In this document: positions 53,278 to 62,658 of the stretch, one piece after another | Layout: every line of letters begins with the position of its first letter | How positions within the stretch are numbered: position 1 is the stretch's first letter | Assembly: GCF_000153345.1 (NCBI RefSeq) | Contig: NZ_CH724125.1 | Coordinates: forward strand, 1,280,607 to 1,344,606 | Length of the DNA: 64,000 nt | From: Neptuniibacter caesariensis | GTDB lineage: Bacteria > Pseudomonadota > Gammaproteobacteria > Pseudomonadales > Balneatricaceae | Direction: 5' to 3' | Program-made: the position numbers and the translations under genes | Notes under the pieces: generated by a model | Seen by the model: the letters and a program-made list of their open reading frames with translations, nothing else | The model's database searches: none | Told to the model about the DNA's origin: nothing

Positions 53278-55470
53278 TTACTTACTGGTGTGGCTGTAGA
53301 CGCCGCACCAGCCTTCGCCTGGCGCCTCTCTCTCAAATTCTGTAATCCTGTCGATATAAATCTTGCTCATCTCATCAGAGGGGTAATGCTTCAGATACTC
53401 GGCAAAGCACTCCTTAGCCTTTTGCCATTGCTGACTTTGATAGTGATCTCGAGCTTCTGAGAATAGCTCTACTCCATCCAACAGGAACTTCTCTGCTTTT
53501 TCTAACAAACAGATGGGCTCCAGAATATCAACCGGCTCTGTTCGCCCTTTCACTTGAACCCGATCTAATTTCCGATACAAGTACTCAGGCACCTGACTGG
53601 CTAACTCACCGCTGACCAATAAAGGAACCCCATAATACTTAGTCAGCCCCTCAAGCCTTGAAGCCAGGTTGACCGAATCCCCCATAACGGTATACGCCAT
53701 TCGGAAGTTAGACCCCATGTTACCTACGTTCATCGGCCCACTATTAATTCCCATACCGACACTAACCATAGGAAGGTCTTCCCTGGCGAGTTCCTGGTTT
53801 AATTGCGGAAGCACCTCGATCATTTTTAAAGCCGATTGCAACGCATGACGCGCATGGTTCTCGTCTTTAAGTGGAGCCCCCCAGAACGCCATTACTGCAT
53901 CACCTATATACTTATCCACAGTGCCTTTCTGCTCATGGATGATTTTGGTCATGCCACTCAGGTAGATATTCATCAAGCGGGTCAGCTGTTGCGGGTTCAA
54001 CTGTTCAGAAAGATGCGTAAAACCTCGAACATCAGAGAAAAATACAGTCATTTCCCGGTTTTCACCGGTCAGCTGAACAGACTGGTCCTGCTGGCTTAGC
54101 TCTTCAACCACTTCTGGAGGAATATACTGACCAAACTGATTAGCGAGCTGGGCTTTATTTCTCGCTTCAAAGAAATACCCCGTTGTCTGCTGAAACAGGT
54201 AAAGCACCGATATCATGATCAAGGTATAACCTAGCGGAATCACCCAAAGCATCTCACTCCAGGCATACAGGTTTGCTGCAACGATGGCACCGACCCAGGC
54301 AAAGGTGATCAATGTAGAGATAAGTACCGATGTCCGAGGAATAATTAACGATAAAAGGATGCCACTCACCAAGAGCTGAACCAGCTCAACGCCTAAAGTG
54401 TAATCTGGCTGATGCTGAATCCGCTCATCAAGCATCCCTGAGAGGATATTGGCGTGTACTTCCACACCCGAATATCGGTTACTCATTGGTGTAACACGTA
54501 GATCCAACAAGCCTGCCGCACTTGTCCCCACCAATACAATTGCACCTTCGAGCTGAGAAGGATCAGCCGTTCCACGGATCACATCCGTTGCAGAAATATA
54601 GGGAAAGCTTCCTTGCGGGCCGCGATACGGCACCAGTACTGCTCCATGCTGATCTACAGGGATATGCATCCCAGCAGCATCCACGGCGACAAGTGCATTT
54701 CGCTCTCCGGTTGCATCAGTCTCAACAATAGGAGCTACGGATTCTTCAGCAAATAAAGCAAGCAGCATGGCCAGCGCAAGCGAAGGGTAATACTCATCCT
54801 GATAACGCTGCAGTACCGGAACACGCCGATACACGCCATCTGAATCAACCATAGGGTTATCAAAAAAACCGTTCCACACAGCGACATTTTGCAACCGGTT
54901 CAGGCTTGAGATCACACCATTAGCTTCCGGTATAGGTAATCGATCGAGTGTCGGATCATGACTAATAACAGCACTACCCGGATGGCCTATTTGTAATTTT
55001 TTTGGACTGCGATCAAAAAGATAGCCCAATACAACTGGGCGATCCTGTACTGCCTGCGTGAAATGCTGGTCTGAATCAAGCGCGGCAAGCGCATCATCAA
55101 TATTTTGGCTACCGCTTAACGCTAGATACTGTTTAAGTTCTCCCAGATCGACACTTTGATCTGCTTCGGAGAACACCATATCAAAACCAACAATAGCCAC
55201 ACCATACTGATCAAAGAGCTGATCAAGCATCAACGCGAGTTTAGTTCGATTCCATGGCCAGCGGCCTTCAGTCGCAAGGCTCTTTTCATCTACATCCACG
55301 ATAACGATGCGCGGGTCTTTATCATCCGCCAGAAATTGCTTCAAACGAATATCGTAAAGGTCATACTCAAACCGCTCTAACAACTCAGGCCTATCACCCT
55401 GGATCACCGGAATCAGCATTATCAGGGTCAGTAACAGGCCAAGTACTGTTCGTATCCAACGTTGTTTCAT
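53278..55470 (-). CDS. CHASE2-domain class III adenylate/guanylate cyclase
   Basis: A 730-residue inner-membrane cyclase: N-terminal span, periplasmic CHASE2 domain (about 30-340) with VDVDEKSLATEGRWPW, three spans near 350-430, and a class III cyclase with metal aspartates D480 (FSDVRGFTHL) and D524 (YIGDAVMAFW), a Lys520-type purine contact and GDSVNLASRLE near 598. It makes cAMP most likely. The C-terminal TPR-like helical tail is Glu-rich. It lies 3 nt after the GspE-like gene, so the two share a transcript. The adjacent PDE-like gene supports a local cAMP circuit. Confidence 0.93.
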   Translation of the reverse strand: MKQRWIRTVLGLLLTLIMLIPVIQGDRPELLERFEYDLYDIRLKQFLADDKDPRIVIVDVDEKSLATEGRWPWNRTKLALMLDQLFDQYGVAIVGFDMVFSEADQSVDLGELKQYLALSGSQNIDDALAALDSDQHFTQAVQDRPVVLGYLFDRSPKKLQIGHPGSAVISHDPTLDRLPIPEANGVISSLNRLQNVAVWNGFFDNPMVDSDGVYRRVPVLQRYQDEYYPSLALAMLLALFAEESVAPIVETDATGERNALVAVDAAGMHIPVDQHGAVLVPYRGPQGSFPYISATDVIRGTADPSQLEGAIVLVGTSAAGLLDLRVTPMSNRYSGVEVHANILSGMLDERIQHQPDYTLGVELVQLLVSGILLSLIIPRTSVLISTLITFAWVGAIVAANLYAWSEMLWVIPLGYTLIMISVLYLFQQTTGYFFEARNKAQLANQFGQYIPPEVVEELSQQDQSVQLTGENREMTVFFSDVRGFTHLSEQLNPQQLTRLMNIYLSGMTKIIHEQKGTVDKYIGDAVMAFWGAPLKDENHARHALQSALKMIEVLPQLNQELAREDLPMVSVGMGINSGPMNVGNMGSNFRMAYTVMGDSVNLASRLEGLTKYYGVPLLVSGELASQVPEYLYRKLDRVQVKGRTEPVDILEPICLLEKAEKFLLDGVELFSEARDHYQSQQWQKAKECFAEYLKHYPSDEMSKIYIDRITEFEREAPGEGWCGVYSHTSK

Positions 55471-55473
55471 AAT

Positions 55474-57732
55474 CTATTCCGCAGTTACTCTGCGCAGCTG
55501 TTCAAAGTCGATATCACCTTTAAGCACTTTAAGAATCCCGTCTTGCAACAGGCTTCGCATACCGTCTGATTCAGCTTGTTCCCTGATCTCAGAAACCGTA
55601 GCGCCCTGATATATTTTTTCTCGCATCTGTGGAGTAGAAACCAGCAGTTCGTGAATACCCGTTCTTCCCCTGTAGCCCGTTTGATTACACTCTACGCAGC
55701 CTTCTGCTTTATATAATTTAACCTTTTCACCAAGCTTAAGCTCTTTATATAAAGCCCCATAACGACGCTTCAAAAAAGCGATCTCTTCGGTAGATGCCTT
55801 ATAAGGCTTACGACAACTCGGACATAAAGTTCTCACCAAGCGTTGAGCGAGAACCCCCAGCAAGGCATCCGAAAAGCTCACGGGATCTATCCCTAAATCT
55901 AGCAAACGAGTAATAGTTTCTGGCGCCGAGTTAGTGTGCAGGGTCGATAGAACCAGATGCCCGGTTAGAGAAGCCTCAACGGCTGCATGCGCAGTCTCCT
56001 GATCACGCATCTCCCCGATTAGAATGATATCCGGATCAGCTCGCAGGAAAGAACGAAGTGCAGCCGCAAAAGTAAAACCGGTCTTGGGTTGTATCTGGAC
56101 CTGTTGTAAGCCTGGCTGGGTAATCTCTACCGGATCCTCAGCTGTCCAGATCTTACGCTCAGGAGTATTCAGCGTTGCTAAAAGCGCATGCAGTGTCGTT
56201 GTCTTACCAGACCCCGTAGGCCCGACCACTAGTAAGATGCCATGTGGGTGCTGTAACAACTCCTTAACACCGGTTTGGTTGGTTGCTGAGAAGTTTAGTT
56301 GGTCAAATGCTACCGGCTCACCACTTTGCAGCAAGCGCATCACAACCCCTTCACCATTAACCGTAGGAATCGTAGCAACACGCACTTCCAGAGCCTGGCC
56401 TTGAAGGCGAACAGCAAACTTGCCATCTTGAGGCAAACGTTTCTCCGCGATATCCAATCGAGACATAATTTTTATACGCGAAACCGTCGCCTTGGCATGG
56501 GTTGCAGGTATCTGGATAATCTCCTGGCATACACCATCTATACGCATTCGCACACTGGTTGGTGTTCTCCCTTTGCCAGGCTCGATGTGTATATCTGATG
56601 CGCGTAAACGCTTGGCATCGAGCAAGACCCGATTCACCAGACGTACCACTGTCGAATCTTCCTCAGAAACCTCTTCGGTTTCCGAAGCCGCCTCTTCAAT
56701 ATCTAACTGGTTACCGTCATCAAGCTCATCCAAAATGGTGCTTAAATTTGCTCCATCCTGCTGGGCCTGGCTCGCTGTAAAACCGAGGTATTGATGAATG
56801 TCGTCAATAAGGCCTATACAGATTTGCGAGTCATGGCTGCCAACAACATTCTTAATCTCCATAAGGCGCTTGGTATCATTAGGATCATCAATAAGAATGA
56901 TCGCATGTTCGCTGCCCTGCTCTGCTAATAACGCTATGTTGCTGTTTTTCAGATAAGCCTTGTTTACCTGATCACAAAGTGGATGAAGGTAGTAGCGTTC
57001 AGGGTTATAAGCGACAAAGGGTACCTGATAAAAGCATTCCAGGGACTGGCCAATTTGCGCACTGGTGAGGCGGGCATGATCTCTAAGTAAACGCGTTATA
57101 GGATTACGCTCATCCGCTTTTTCCTGCAGCTGTTTAAAGGCTTTCTCGTCGATCAGCTTCTGCTCAAGAAGGTAATCATATGGCCCTTCTGTACAGCCAA
57201 AATCATAGCGAAATTTCTGCCCCAGCAGTTCAGCAAATTGGCGCCCTCTTTTCAGGTCGATTGCTGAGAAATACTTCCCATCCCTGCGATTTATTATCTG
57301 TATAACACCGAGTAAAACATCCTGATAAAGAATCGGTAACACCAGCATAGATCGACTCTTAAATTCGATATCTTTCTCAAACGAGTCATTAAATTGCAGC
57401 GCGGGGTTTATCTTCTGGAGCTCTTCCGTATTGCGAACGTCTTTTACTACCAACGCTTTTTTACTTAGCGCAACAAAACCTGCAATCGAAGAAGCAGTAA
57501 TCGGTACTCTGATCTCGGTGAGATCCTTTCCGGTTTTAAAGCGGGACACAATATCCTTGCTCGAGCGATTACGTTGATATACCGTGATACGCTGAGCATT
57601 AAACAAAGCTAAAAGCGTCTTTTCGACGAGGGGATAGGCTTCTTCAAAACTCTTAGCCTGATGGATTTTGCTAAGAACTTTGGTCAGACGTGAGTAAAAT
57701 TGCTGTGTATCCTTCTCAATCGCTTTTGTCAT
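55474..57732 (-). CDS. GspE/PilB-type ATPase with N-terminal GAF domain
   Basis: A 752-residue protein: GAF domain (about 15-185), an MshEN-like N-terminal region, then a secretion/pilus ATPase with Walker A GPTGSGKTTT at 504-513, Asp box DPDIILIGEMRD, Walker B/His box LTGHLVLSTLHTN, and a zinc-binding Cys pair set C637-C640 and C679-C682. The acidic linker near 330-375 is unusual. No pilus or secretin genes are adjacent, and it is followed by the CHASE2 cyclase gene. The GAF fusion suggests signal-controlled ATPase activity; MSHA or type IV pilus paralogues with GAF domains exist, but the partner machine is not in the window. Confidence 0.88.
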   Translation of the reverse strand: MTKAIEKDTQQFYSRLTKVLSKIHQAKSFEEAYPLVEKTLLALFNAQRITVYQRNRSSKDIVSRFKTGKDLTEIRVPITASSIAGFVALSKKALVVKDVRNTEELQKINPALQFNDSFEKDIEFKSRSMLVLPILYQDVLLGVIQIINRRDGKYFSAIDLKRGRQFAELLGQKFRYDFGCTEGPYDYLLEQKLIDEKAFKQLQEKADERNPITRLLRDHARLTSAQIGQSLECFYQVPFVAYNPERYYLHPLCDQVNKAYLKNSNIALLAEQGSEHAIILIDDPNDTKRLMEIKNVVGSHDSQICIGLIDDIHQYLGFTASQAQQDGANLSTILDELDDGNQLDIEEAASETEEVSEEDSTVVRLVNRVLLDAKRLRASDIHIEPGKGRTPTSVRMRIDGVCQEIIQIPATHAKATVSRIKIMSRLDIAEKRLPQDGKFAVRLQGQALEVRVATIPTVNGEGVVMRLLQSGEPVAFDQLNFSATNQTGVKELLQHPHGILLVVGPTGSGKTTTLHALLATLNTPERKIWTAEDPVEITQPGLQQVQIQPKTGFTFAAALRSFLRADPDIILIGEMRDQETAHAAVEASLTGHLVLSTLHTNSAPETITRLLDLGIDPVSFSDALLGVLAQRLVRTLCPSCRKPYKASTEEIAFLKRRYGALYKELKLGEKVKLYKAEGCVECNQTGYRGRTGIHELLVSTPQMREKIYQGATVSEIREQAESDGMRSLLQDGILKVLKGDIDFEQLRRVTAE

Positions 57733-57792
57733 GCTTAACTACCATAATAAAAAGTACTGTAGTTTCCCTGTTAGCCACACCAGAGGTGGGAT

Positions 57793-58551
57793 GTGAAGAT
57801 AGAAATTTTAGGTTGTAGTGGAGGCATTGGCCATGGCCTTAAGACTACTACATTCTTAGTGGATGATTCCCTGTTAGTCGATGCAGGTACAGGCATCGAA
57901 CTGCTGAATATGGAGCAGATGCTGGCGATCCGTGATGTAGTGATCACGCACGCACATATTGACCATATCATTGGATTACCACTTATGCTGGCAACCATCT
58001 ACGACCAGCATAAAGAACCTATAAATTTATACGCACTTCCCGAAGTTATAGAGGCCTTGGAACAGCACATCTTTAACTGGACGATCTGGCCTGATTACAC
58101 TTGCTTACCTGAAGAACGCCCAATTATCTCTCTGCATAAAATTAACGTTGGGGATACCTTGGAACTTCAGGGTAAAAAAATTGAAGCCCTCCCAGCTAAT
58201 CACCCAACACCCACTGTTGGATATTTAGTCAGTGATGAAAACACTTCCTTTGCTTTCAGCGGAGATAGCGGCATAAACGATGTGTTATGGCCTATTCTCA
58301 ATGACCGCAAACCCGATCTTTTAATAATTGATGTTTCTTTCACAGACGAGGTAGATGAACTAGCCCGACTAAGTGGGCATTTAACACCCAGCCATCTTGC
58401 CGACCAGCTGCAACAACTGGAACATCACGCCCGAATTATGATTACCCACCTAAAACCGGGCTTTGAAGACACAATCATGCAACAGTGCCGAAAAGTTTTA
58501 CCTGATTGGCAGATCGACCGCCTTCATCATGGCGATCTAATCACTGTTTGA
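57793..58551 (+). CDS. MBL-fold protein, class II cAMP phosphodiesterase-like
   Basis: A 252-residue metallo-beta-lactamase-fold hydrolase with zinc motif THAHIDHIIG, metal Asp in FSGDSGIND, and the ending THLKPGFEDT. The overall pattern (LGCSGGIG, HLTPSHLADQL) is that of class II cyclic-nucleotide phosphodiesterases (CpdP/PDE II). It therefore may hydrolyse cAMP made by the neighbouring CHASE2 cyclase. The start is GTG at 57793 with GAGGTGG upstream; ATG at 57791 is followed at once by TGA in its frame. It is divergent from the GspE-like gene. Confidence 0.75.
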   Translation: MKIEILGCSGGIGHGLKTTTFLVDDSLLVDAGTGIELLNMEQMLAIRDVVITHAHIDHIIGLPLMLATIYDQHKEPINLYALPEVIEALEQHIFNWTIWPDYTCLPEERPIISLHKINVGDTLELQGKKIEALPANHPTPTVGYLVSDENTSFAFSGDSGINDVLWPILNDRKPDLLIIDVSFTDEVDELARLSGHLTPSHLADQLQQLEHHARIMITHLKPGFEDTIMQQCRKVLPDWQIDRLHHGDLITV

Positions 58552-58570
58552 TGTTTGCTTCACTCCCGGA

Positions 58571-60406
58571 TTAAGGGACAACTGCACCACCGTCTTCTAG
58601 AAGCGCCGTACCTGTGAAAGTCACCTGATCACTAGAAGAGGTTGTGCCGTGCGCGCCATAGGAAGTTAACGCAGCACCTGCAGAATCCCCCACCAGGTTC
58701 ATGGTCATACGTCCACTCAAGTCTGTACTGGTAGCGCAGGTTCCCCCAGAGCAGGTGCCTGTCAATTTCAAGTCCCCGCCTTTTAACAGAGAATCCAGCG
58801 ACGTCTGAACCGATGTCCCTGTAGACGCATTCGTTTCCTCTGTCAGGGTAAAGTTACGCTGCTCACCACCCGTGCCGGTTAGACCTTTAATGCTAACCTT
58901 GTCGACGGTCTGAGAATCCCAGTTAACAATCAGATAGGTGCCCTGATAGGTCGAAGAGCTGCTCCCGGTGAATCCGGTTAAAGAACCTGTCGCACCATTT
59001 TCACTTTCCGGTTTAGTGTATTTTTGCGAACCGCCGGAAAAGGTGTAGAGGTACTGTCCTGATTTTGCAGCAGCAACGGCTGCCAGCTGCGATGAGCTTG
59101 TTTGACTATCGCTGTACATAAAGTGGAAACTACCAACGGACTGTTGTTCGGTGCCGTTTTCAACAACAGAGTACGACCCTGCATTCCAACGCCCCCAAGT
59201 AATAGACGCGCCAGAAATCGATCCCGTATTGCTACTATCAACAATCTGCGCTGTCGTATCAGCACCGGTAAAGGAGCATGGTGCACAGGGGTTATCCGAA
59301 GAGGTATTCGTATTGGTATCCACATAAAGAATACCGGTCAGCAGATCACCATTACCTGCACTATTATCAACCGTGATAGCAGAAACATTATTAGCAATCA
59401 CCACACCCGAACCACCCCGGTTCCCTTTAGTCGGGTCATTCTCAGAAAAAGCAATGGCCACTACGGCACCTTCAGGTGCTGCGGAACCATTACCTGTAGG
59501 GTTGGGGGATGCAATAACTACAGATGCTCCGTCCGATGAAGGATTAGAGGCAGGAATTGAACCTGTAGTGCCTGAACTATCACTACTGGTCGTGGTTGTT
59601 GTATTAAGACTTAAATTAGACTCAGTCGTACTTTCAGAAGATGCTTGCTGCTCAGATTGAGTCGTTGAAGCCTGATCGTCTGAACCCGTTTGCTGGGTTG
59701 CCGAATCATCAGAATCTGACGAACCCTCAGATGAGCTAGTATCCGACTCCTCTTCGGTGCCTGAATCCTCGCTGCTTTCTTCAGATTCTTCATCACCCGA
59801 TTGAGACTCCTCCTCAGAACTACCTGATTGAGCCGGTGTTTTAAATTCATTGATAGTGCCTGCAGCACCGGTAAGCGCAAAAGAACGTCCAGCGGCTATA
59901 TCACGATCACTTCCCTGCTTCGCGGATACATTAATTCTACCGTTATTAACGGAACCACTGATTTTATCGCCAGCTTTATCAACACTGAAGTCAGTTCCGC
60001 GAATACCAATAGTAGCTACCACTGCATCGAGCTTGTAATCTTCTCGGTCAACTTTACCTATCTGCCCGGAAATCGTTCGCATACCACCCTTAAGCAACTT
60101 ATAAATCGCTTTACCATCTTCAGGTGTTGCGTCATCGAATTGGTACTGCTCTATCTTGAATTCAGTATTAGGTTTTAGCGATAACCGGGATCCATCAGTA
60201 AAACGAACTTGTAATCGGCCTTTACCGCCAGTCTTTAGAAGATCATCAGCGTAGATATCGCTCTGACGTTTTAACAAGCGTTCATTGCCTTCAGAAGTTA
60301 CGGCAACATTCTGACCAAAGCTAAGGATAACCTTGCCTACACTGGCAGCAGCGTGACCCCAAGAGCTAATTAGCAGGAGCAGAGAGGCTATAATTAATCG
60401 GTTCAT
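58571..60406 (-). CDS. FecR-domain secreted protein with low-complexity Ser/Glu linker
   Basis: A 611-residue exported protein: signal peptide (MNRLIIASLLLLISSWGHAAA), a FecR domain over about 25-180 (DLLKTGGKGRLQVRFTDGSRLSLKPNTEF), a very acidic/Ser-rich linker (about 190-280), and a large C-terminal domain with Cys pairs (PCAPCSFTG; CSGGTCATS). FecR-type sensors usually act in envelope signalling, here without an adjacent ECF sigma gene. The ATG at 60406 is preferred to the GTG at 60421, which overlaps the upstream stop. It follows a TPR/barrel gene by 11 nt. Confidence 0.8.
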   Translation of the reverse strand: MNRLIIASLLLLISSWGHAAASVGKVILSFGQNVAVTSEGNERLLKRQSDIYADDLLKTGGKGRLQVRFTDGSRLSLKPNTEFKIEQYQFDDATPEDGKAIYKLLKGGMRTISGQIGKVDREDYKLDAVVATIGIRGTDFSVDKAGDKISGSVNNGRINVSAKQGSDRDIAAGRSFALTGAAGTINEFKTPAQSGSSEEESQSGDEESEESSEDSGTEEESDTSSSEGSSDSDDSATQQTGSDDQASTTQSEQQASSESTTESNLSLNTTTTTSSDSSGTTGSIPASNPSSDGASVVIASPNPTGNGSAAPEGAVVAIAFSENDPTKGNRGGSGVVIANNVSAITVDNSAGNGDLLTGILYVDTNTNTSSDNPCAPCSFTGADTTAQIVDSSNTGSISGASITWGRWNAGSYSVVENGTEQQSVGSFHFMYSDSQTSSSQLAAVAAAKSGQYLYTFSGGSQKYTKPESENGATGSLTGFTGSSSSTYQGTYLIVNWDSQTVDKVSIKGLTGTGGEQRNFTLTEETNASTGTSVQTSLDSLLKGGDLKLTGTCSGGTCATSTDLSGRMTMNLVGDSAGAALTSYGAHGTTSSSDQVTFTGTALLEDGGAVVP

Positions 60407-60417
60407 ACTAGCTGACC

Positions 60418-61716
60418 TCACTGAAAGTTATAGCGCAGACCAAACATAATCTGCTGCCTGTCATATTCGTAAATTTCGATATTCGAATTTACGTCAGTAA
60501 AACTATAGTTTGCCAATAACGACCAGGATGGATGCATGACCCATTCAAGGTTTAGATTCAGCATGTAAAAATCATCTTGGCGCTTGATATTGTAGATCCA
60601 GTCATTACCTTCAAAACGACTGCCCTGATAAGTCACAGAGGGTGTAAAGGTAACATCCTGATATGGTGTTAGTTGAACACCCGCATTTGCACCAAAAAAC
60701 AGTCGGTCTACCTGGCCGGCAGCTAAAACACCATCAACTTTCGGCGATTCATCTCCCAAAAAACCTCCAACAAAAAAAAGCGGCTGCCATTTACCACTTC
60801 CGGCGTAGAGATAATTTGTACCTAAATTGATCTGAGTAGCGTCCTTCCATGTGAGGCTGGCATAATTCAGGGAGTTAACCCCCGCAAATGACTTGAGAAC
60901 CGAGTTTGAGGTTAGCTGCTTACTCCATACCCCATTCATACCAATCAGAGTGCGATAATTCTCTCGATCAATTTGATAATTTTGCGTCGTAAAACCAAGT
61001 TGGTATTGCTCGCTATCTCTTTTCCAAAGGTGAGAACCATTCACTGTAAAGCTTTTGTAGTTCTGCTCAGGCTCAGTGTGATAATAGCGAAAGTCTGCGT
61101 TGGCACTGAAAAGTAAAGACTCTTGGGGAGAGTAAGCATGTTCAACACTGCCGTTTAAACGTATTTGGTTGAACTGATCTCCCCTACCTAGAGCACTATC
61201 GCTCAGCGTAACAACCTGAGTCTGCCCACCAGGGCCTGAGTTGATATTGTCGTCGTAGCCCGCCCATAACTCAGCAAAACCACTAAATTTTGTCGGAGGA
61301 ATTGTGGTTTTATTAGTAATCTGTTCCAGAAACTGATTTATCCTTGCCATAACCACCGGAGGAGGATTAGCAGCCTTGACCTGATTGAACAGAGTACGGG
61401 ACTTATCCAACTGTTTTAGCAAAAAGTACGCACGTGCTAATTCCAATTTGGCCAGAGCATTATTGGGTTCAAGAAAGACCACCCGCTCCAGAGCAAAGAT
61501 ACCTTCGCTAATATGGCCGCTATCGATCGCAGCAACACCATATTGCAAATCAAACTTTGGATCACCCTCAAAGCTATCTAGCTGATTCTGAGCAAGCTTG
61601 TATGCTTCAGCAAATTTACCCTGATCATTTAGGGACTTAATATTCTCAGTGATCCCGGCAGAAACCCATGCTGAAAAAAACAGGCCCGCTAAAAGCCCAA
61701 TTGATACCCTTTTCAA
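60418..61716 (-). CDS. TPR plus outer-membrane beta-barrel protein (DUF560/Slam-like)
   Basis: A 432-residue exported protein: signal peptide ending VSAG, tetratricopeptide-like repeats over about 25-140 (GKFAEAYKLAQNQL, EGIFALERVVFLEPNNALAKLELARAYFLLKQ), then about 14 amphipathic beta strands with aromatic ends (YSFTDVNSNIEIYEYDRQQIMFGLRYNFQ). The architecture is that of surface lipoprotein assembly modifier-like proteins. The overlap with the FecR gene indicates a functional unit: a surface barrel, a FecR sensor and a second FecR protein upstream. Confidence 0.75.
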   Translation of the reverse strand: MKRVSIGLLAGLFFSAWVSAGITENIKSLNDQGKFAEAYKLAQNQLDSFEGDPKFDLQYGVAAIDSGHISEGIFALERVVFLEPNNALAKLELARAYFLLKQLDKSRTLFNQVKAANPPPVVMARINQFLEQITNKTTIPPTKFSGFAELWAGYDDNINSGPGGQTQVVTLSDSALGRGDQFNQIRLNGSVEHAYSPQESLLFSANADFRYYHTEPEQNYKSFTVNGSHLWKRDSEQYQLGFTTQNYQIDRENYRTLIGMNGVWSKQLTSNSVLKSFAGVNSLNYASLTWKDATQINLGTNYLYAGSGKWQPLFFVGGFLGDESPKVDGVLAAGQVDRLFFGANAGVQLTPYQDVTFTPSVTYQGSRFEGNDWIYNIKRQDDFYMLNLNLEWVMHPSWSLLANYSFTDVNSNIEIYEYDRQQIMFGLRYNFQ

Positions 61717-61843
61717 ACTCCAGCCTCTATCTTAAGTTAAGTTTCTTGGAGAGTAATCATTCAAAATTCAAACACTATCAGCCTTTATAACTGACTTCTA
61801 TGACAAACCCTTATTTTTTATACCAATATCGTAGAAACATTGA

Positions 61844-62587
61844 TCAAGGATAATTAGTTGGCCCGCCCTGGCCGCGAGGAATATCCAAAACTGGCGAACG
61901 AATTTCATTCAAAGCAGGAATGTCGGGACTATTCGTATTGCCCATTAGATCTACCCCTTCATCGCCAATGAGTTCAAACAATTCAAAAGGCTTCTTACTA
62001 ATTTGCAAACTAGATCCATTCCCTCCAAGGAAGAAGAAATGCCCCGCCTGAATCGGAGCTCCTACAGAATCAGTACCTACGACAATAGCCCCCTCCAGAA
62101 CGTAACCGTATAGGCCTACTTTAGCCCGGGTTGTCTCATTACATGTTCTATCGCAATAGAACAATGAGTAGTGAGTTCCCCTGACCCCAATAGTCGCTAT
62201 TGGAGTCTGAACTGAATAGTTTGTCGTATCGGCATCACTAATCGCCCCGGTAATGGTCCTTAGTCCACCTTTTAGCAGCTTATAAACAGACCGGCCCTTT
62301 TCAGGCTTATCCCTATCAAACCGGTATTCGGCAACTTCGAAGAGGCTTTCCTCACGAAGAGACAGGCGCGAGCCATCAGTAAATCTGAGCTGAAGGACGC
62401 TCTTAGCCCCGGTACTAATTGTATCGGTAGTGTAAACAGACGACTGTCTTTTAAGTTTTCGAACCTCTGCACCTTCCATTTGCGCAGTGTTTGTTCCCAC
62501 ACTTAAAACAACAGAACCCGCTTTTTCTGCGGCGTTAGCAATAGTAAAGCAACCCACTGAAAATAATAAAAAAATCAATCTATACAT
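61844..62587 (-). CDS. FecR-domain secreted protein (short copy)
   Basis: A 247-residue exported protein: signal peptide ending NAA, then a FecR domain closely related to the 58571 copy (STVYTTDTISTGAKSVLQLRFTDGSRLSLREESLF; TITGAISDADTTNYSVQTPIATIGVRGTHYSLF), a Cys pair (FYCDRTCNE) and a short C-terminus. It heads the FecR/TPR-barrel cluster, which appears to be transcribed leftwards. It may compete with or complement the long FecR protein; the ligand is unknown. Confidence 0.82.
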   Translation of the reverse strand: MYRLIFLLFSVGCFTIANAAEKAGSVVLSVGTNTAQMEGAEVRKLKRQSSVYTTDTISTGAKSVLQLRFTDGSRLSLREESLFEVAEYRFDRDKPEKGRSVYKLLKGGLRTITGAISDADTTNYSVQTPIATIGVRGTHYSLFYCDRTCNETTRAKVGLYGYVLEGAIVVGTDSVGAPIQAGHFFFLGGNGSSLQISKKPFELFELIGDEGVDLMGNTNSPDIPALNEIRSPVLDIPRGQGGPTNYP

Positions 62588-62658
62588 CAGTCCACCTCCC
62601 TGCTGTCTGAAGTTTAGACAATATCACAGAATATGAGTAAGCCTGCCTCAAAGCATTT

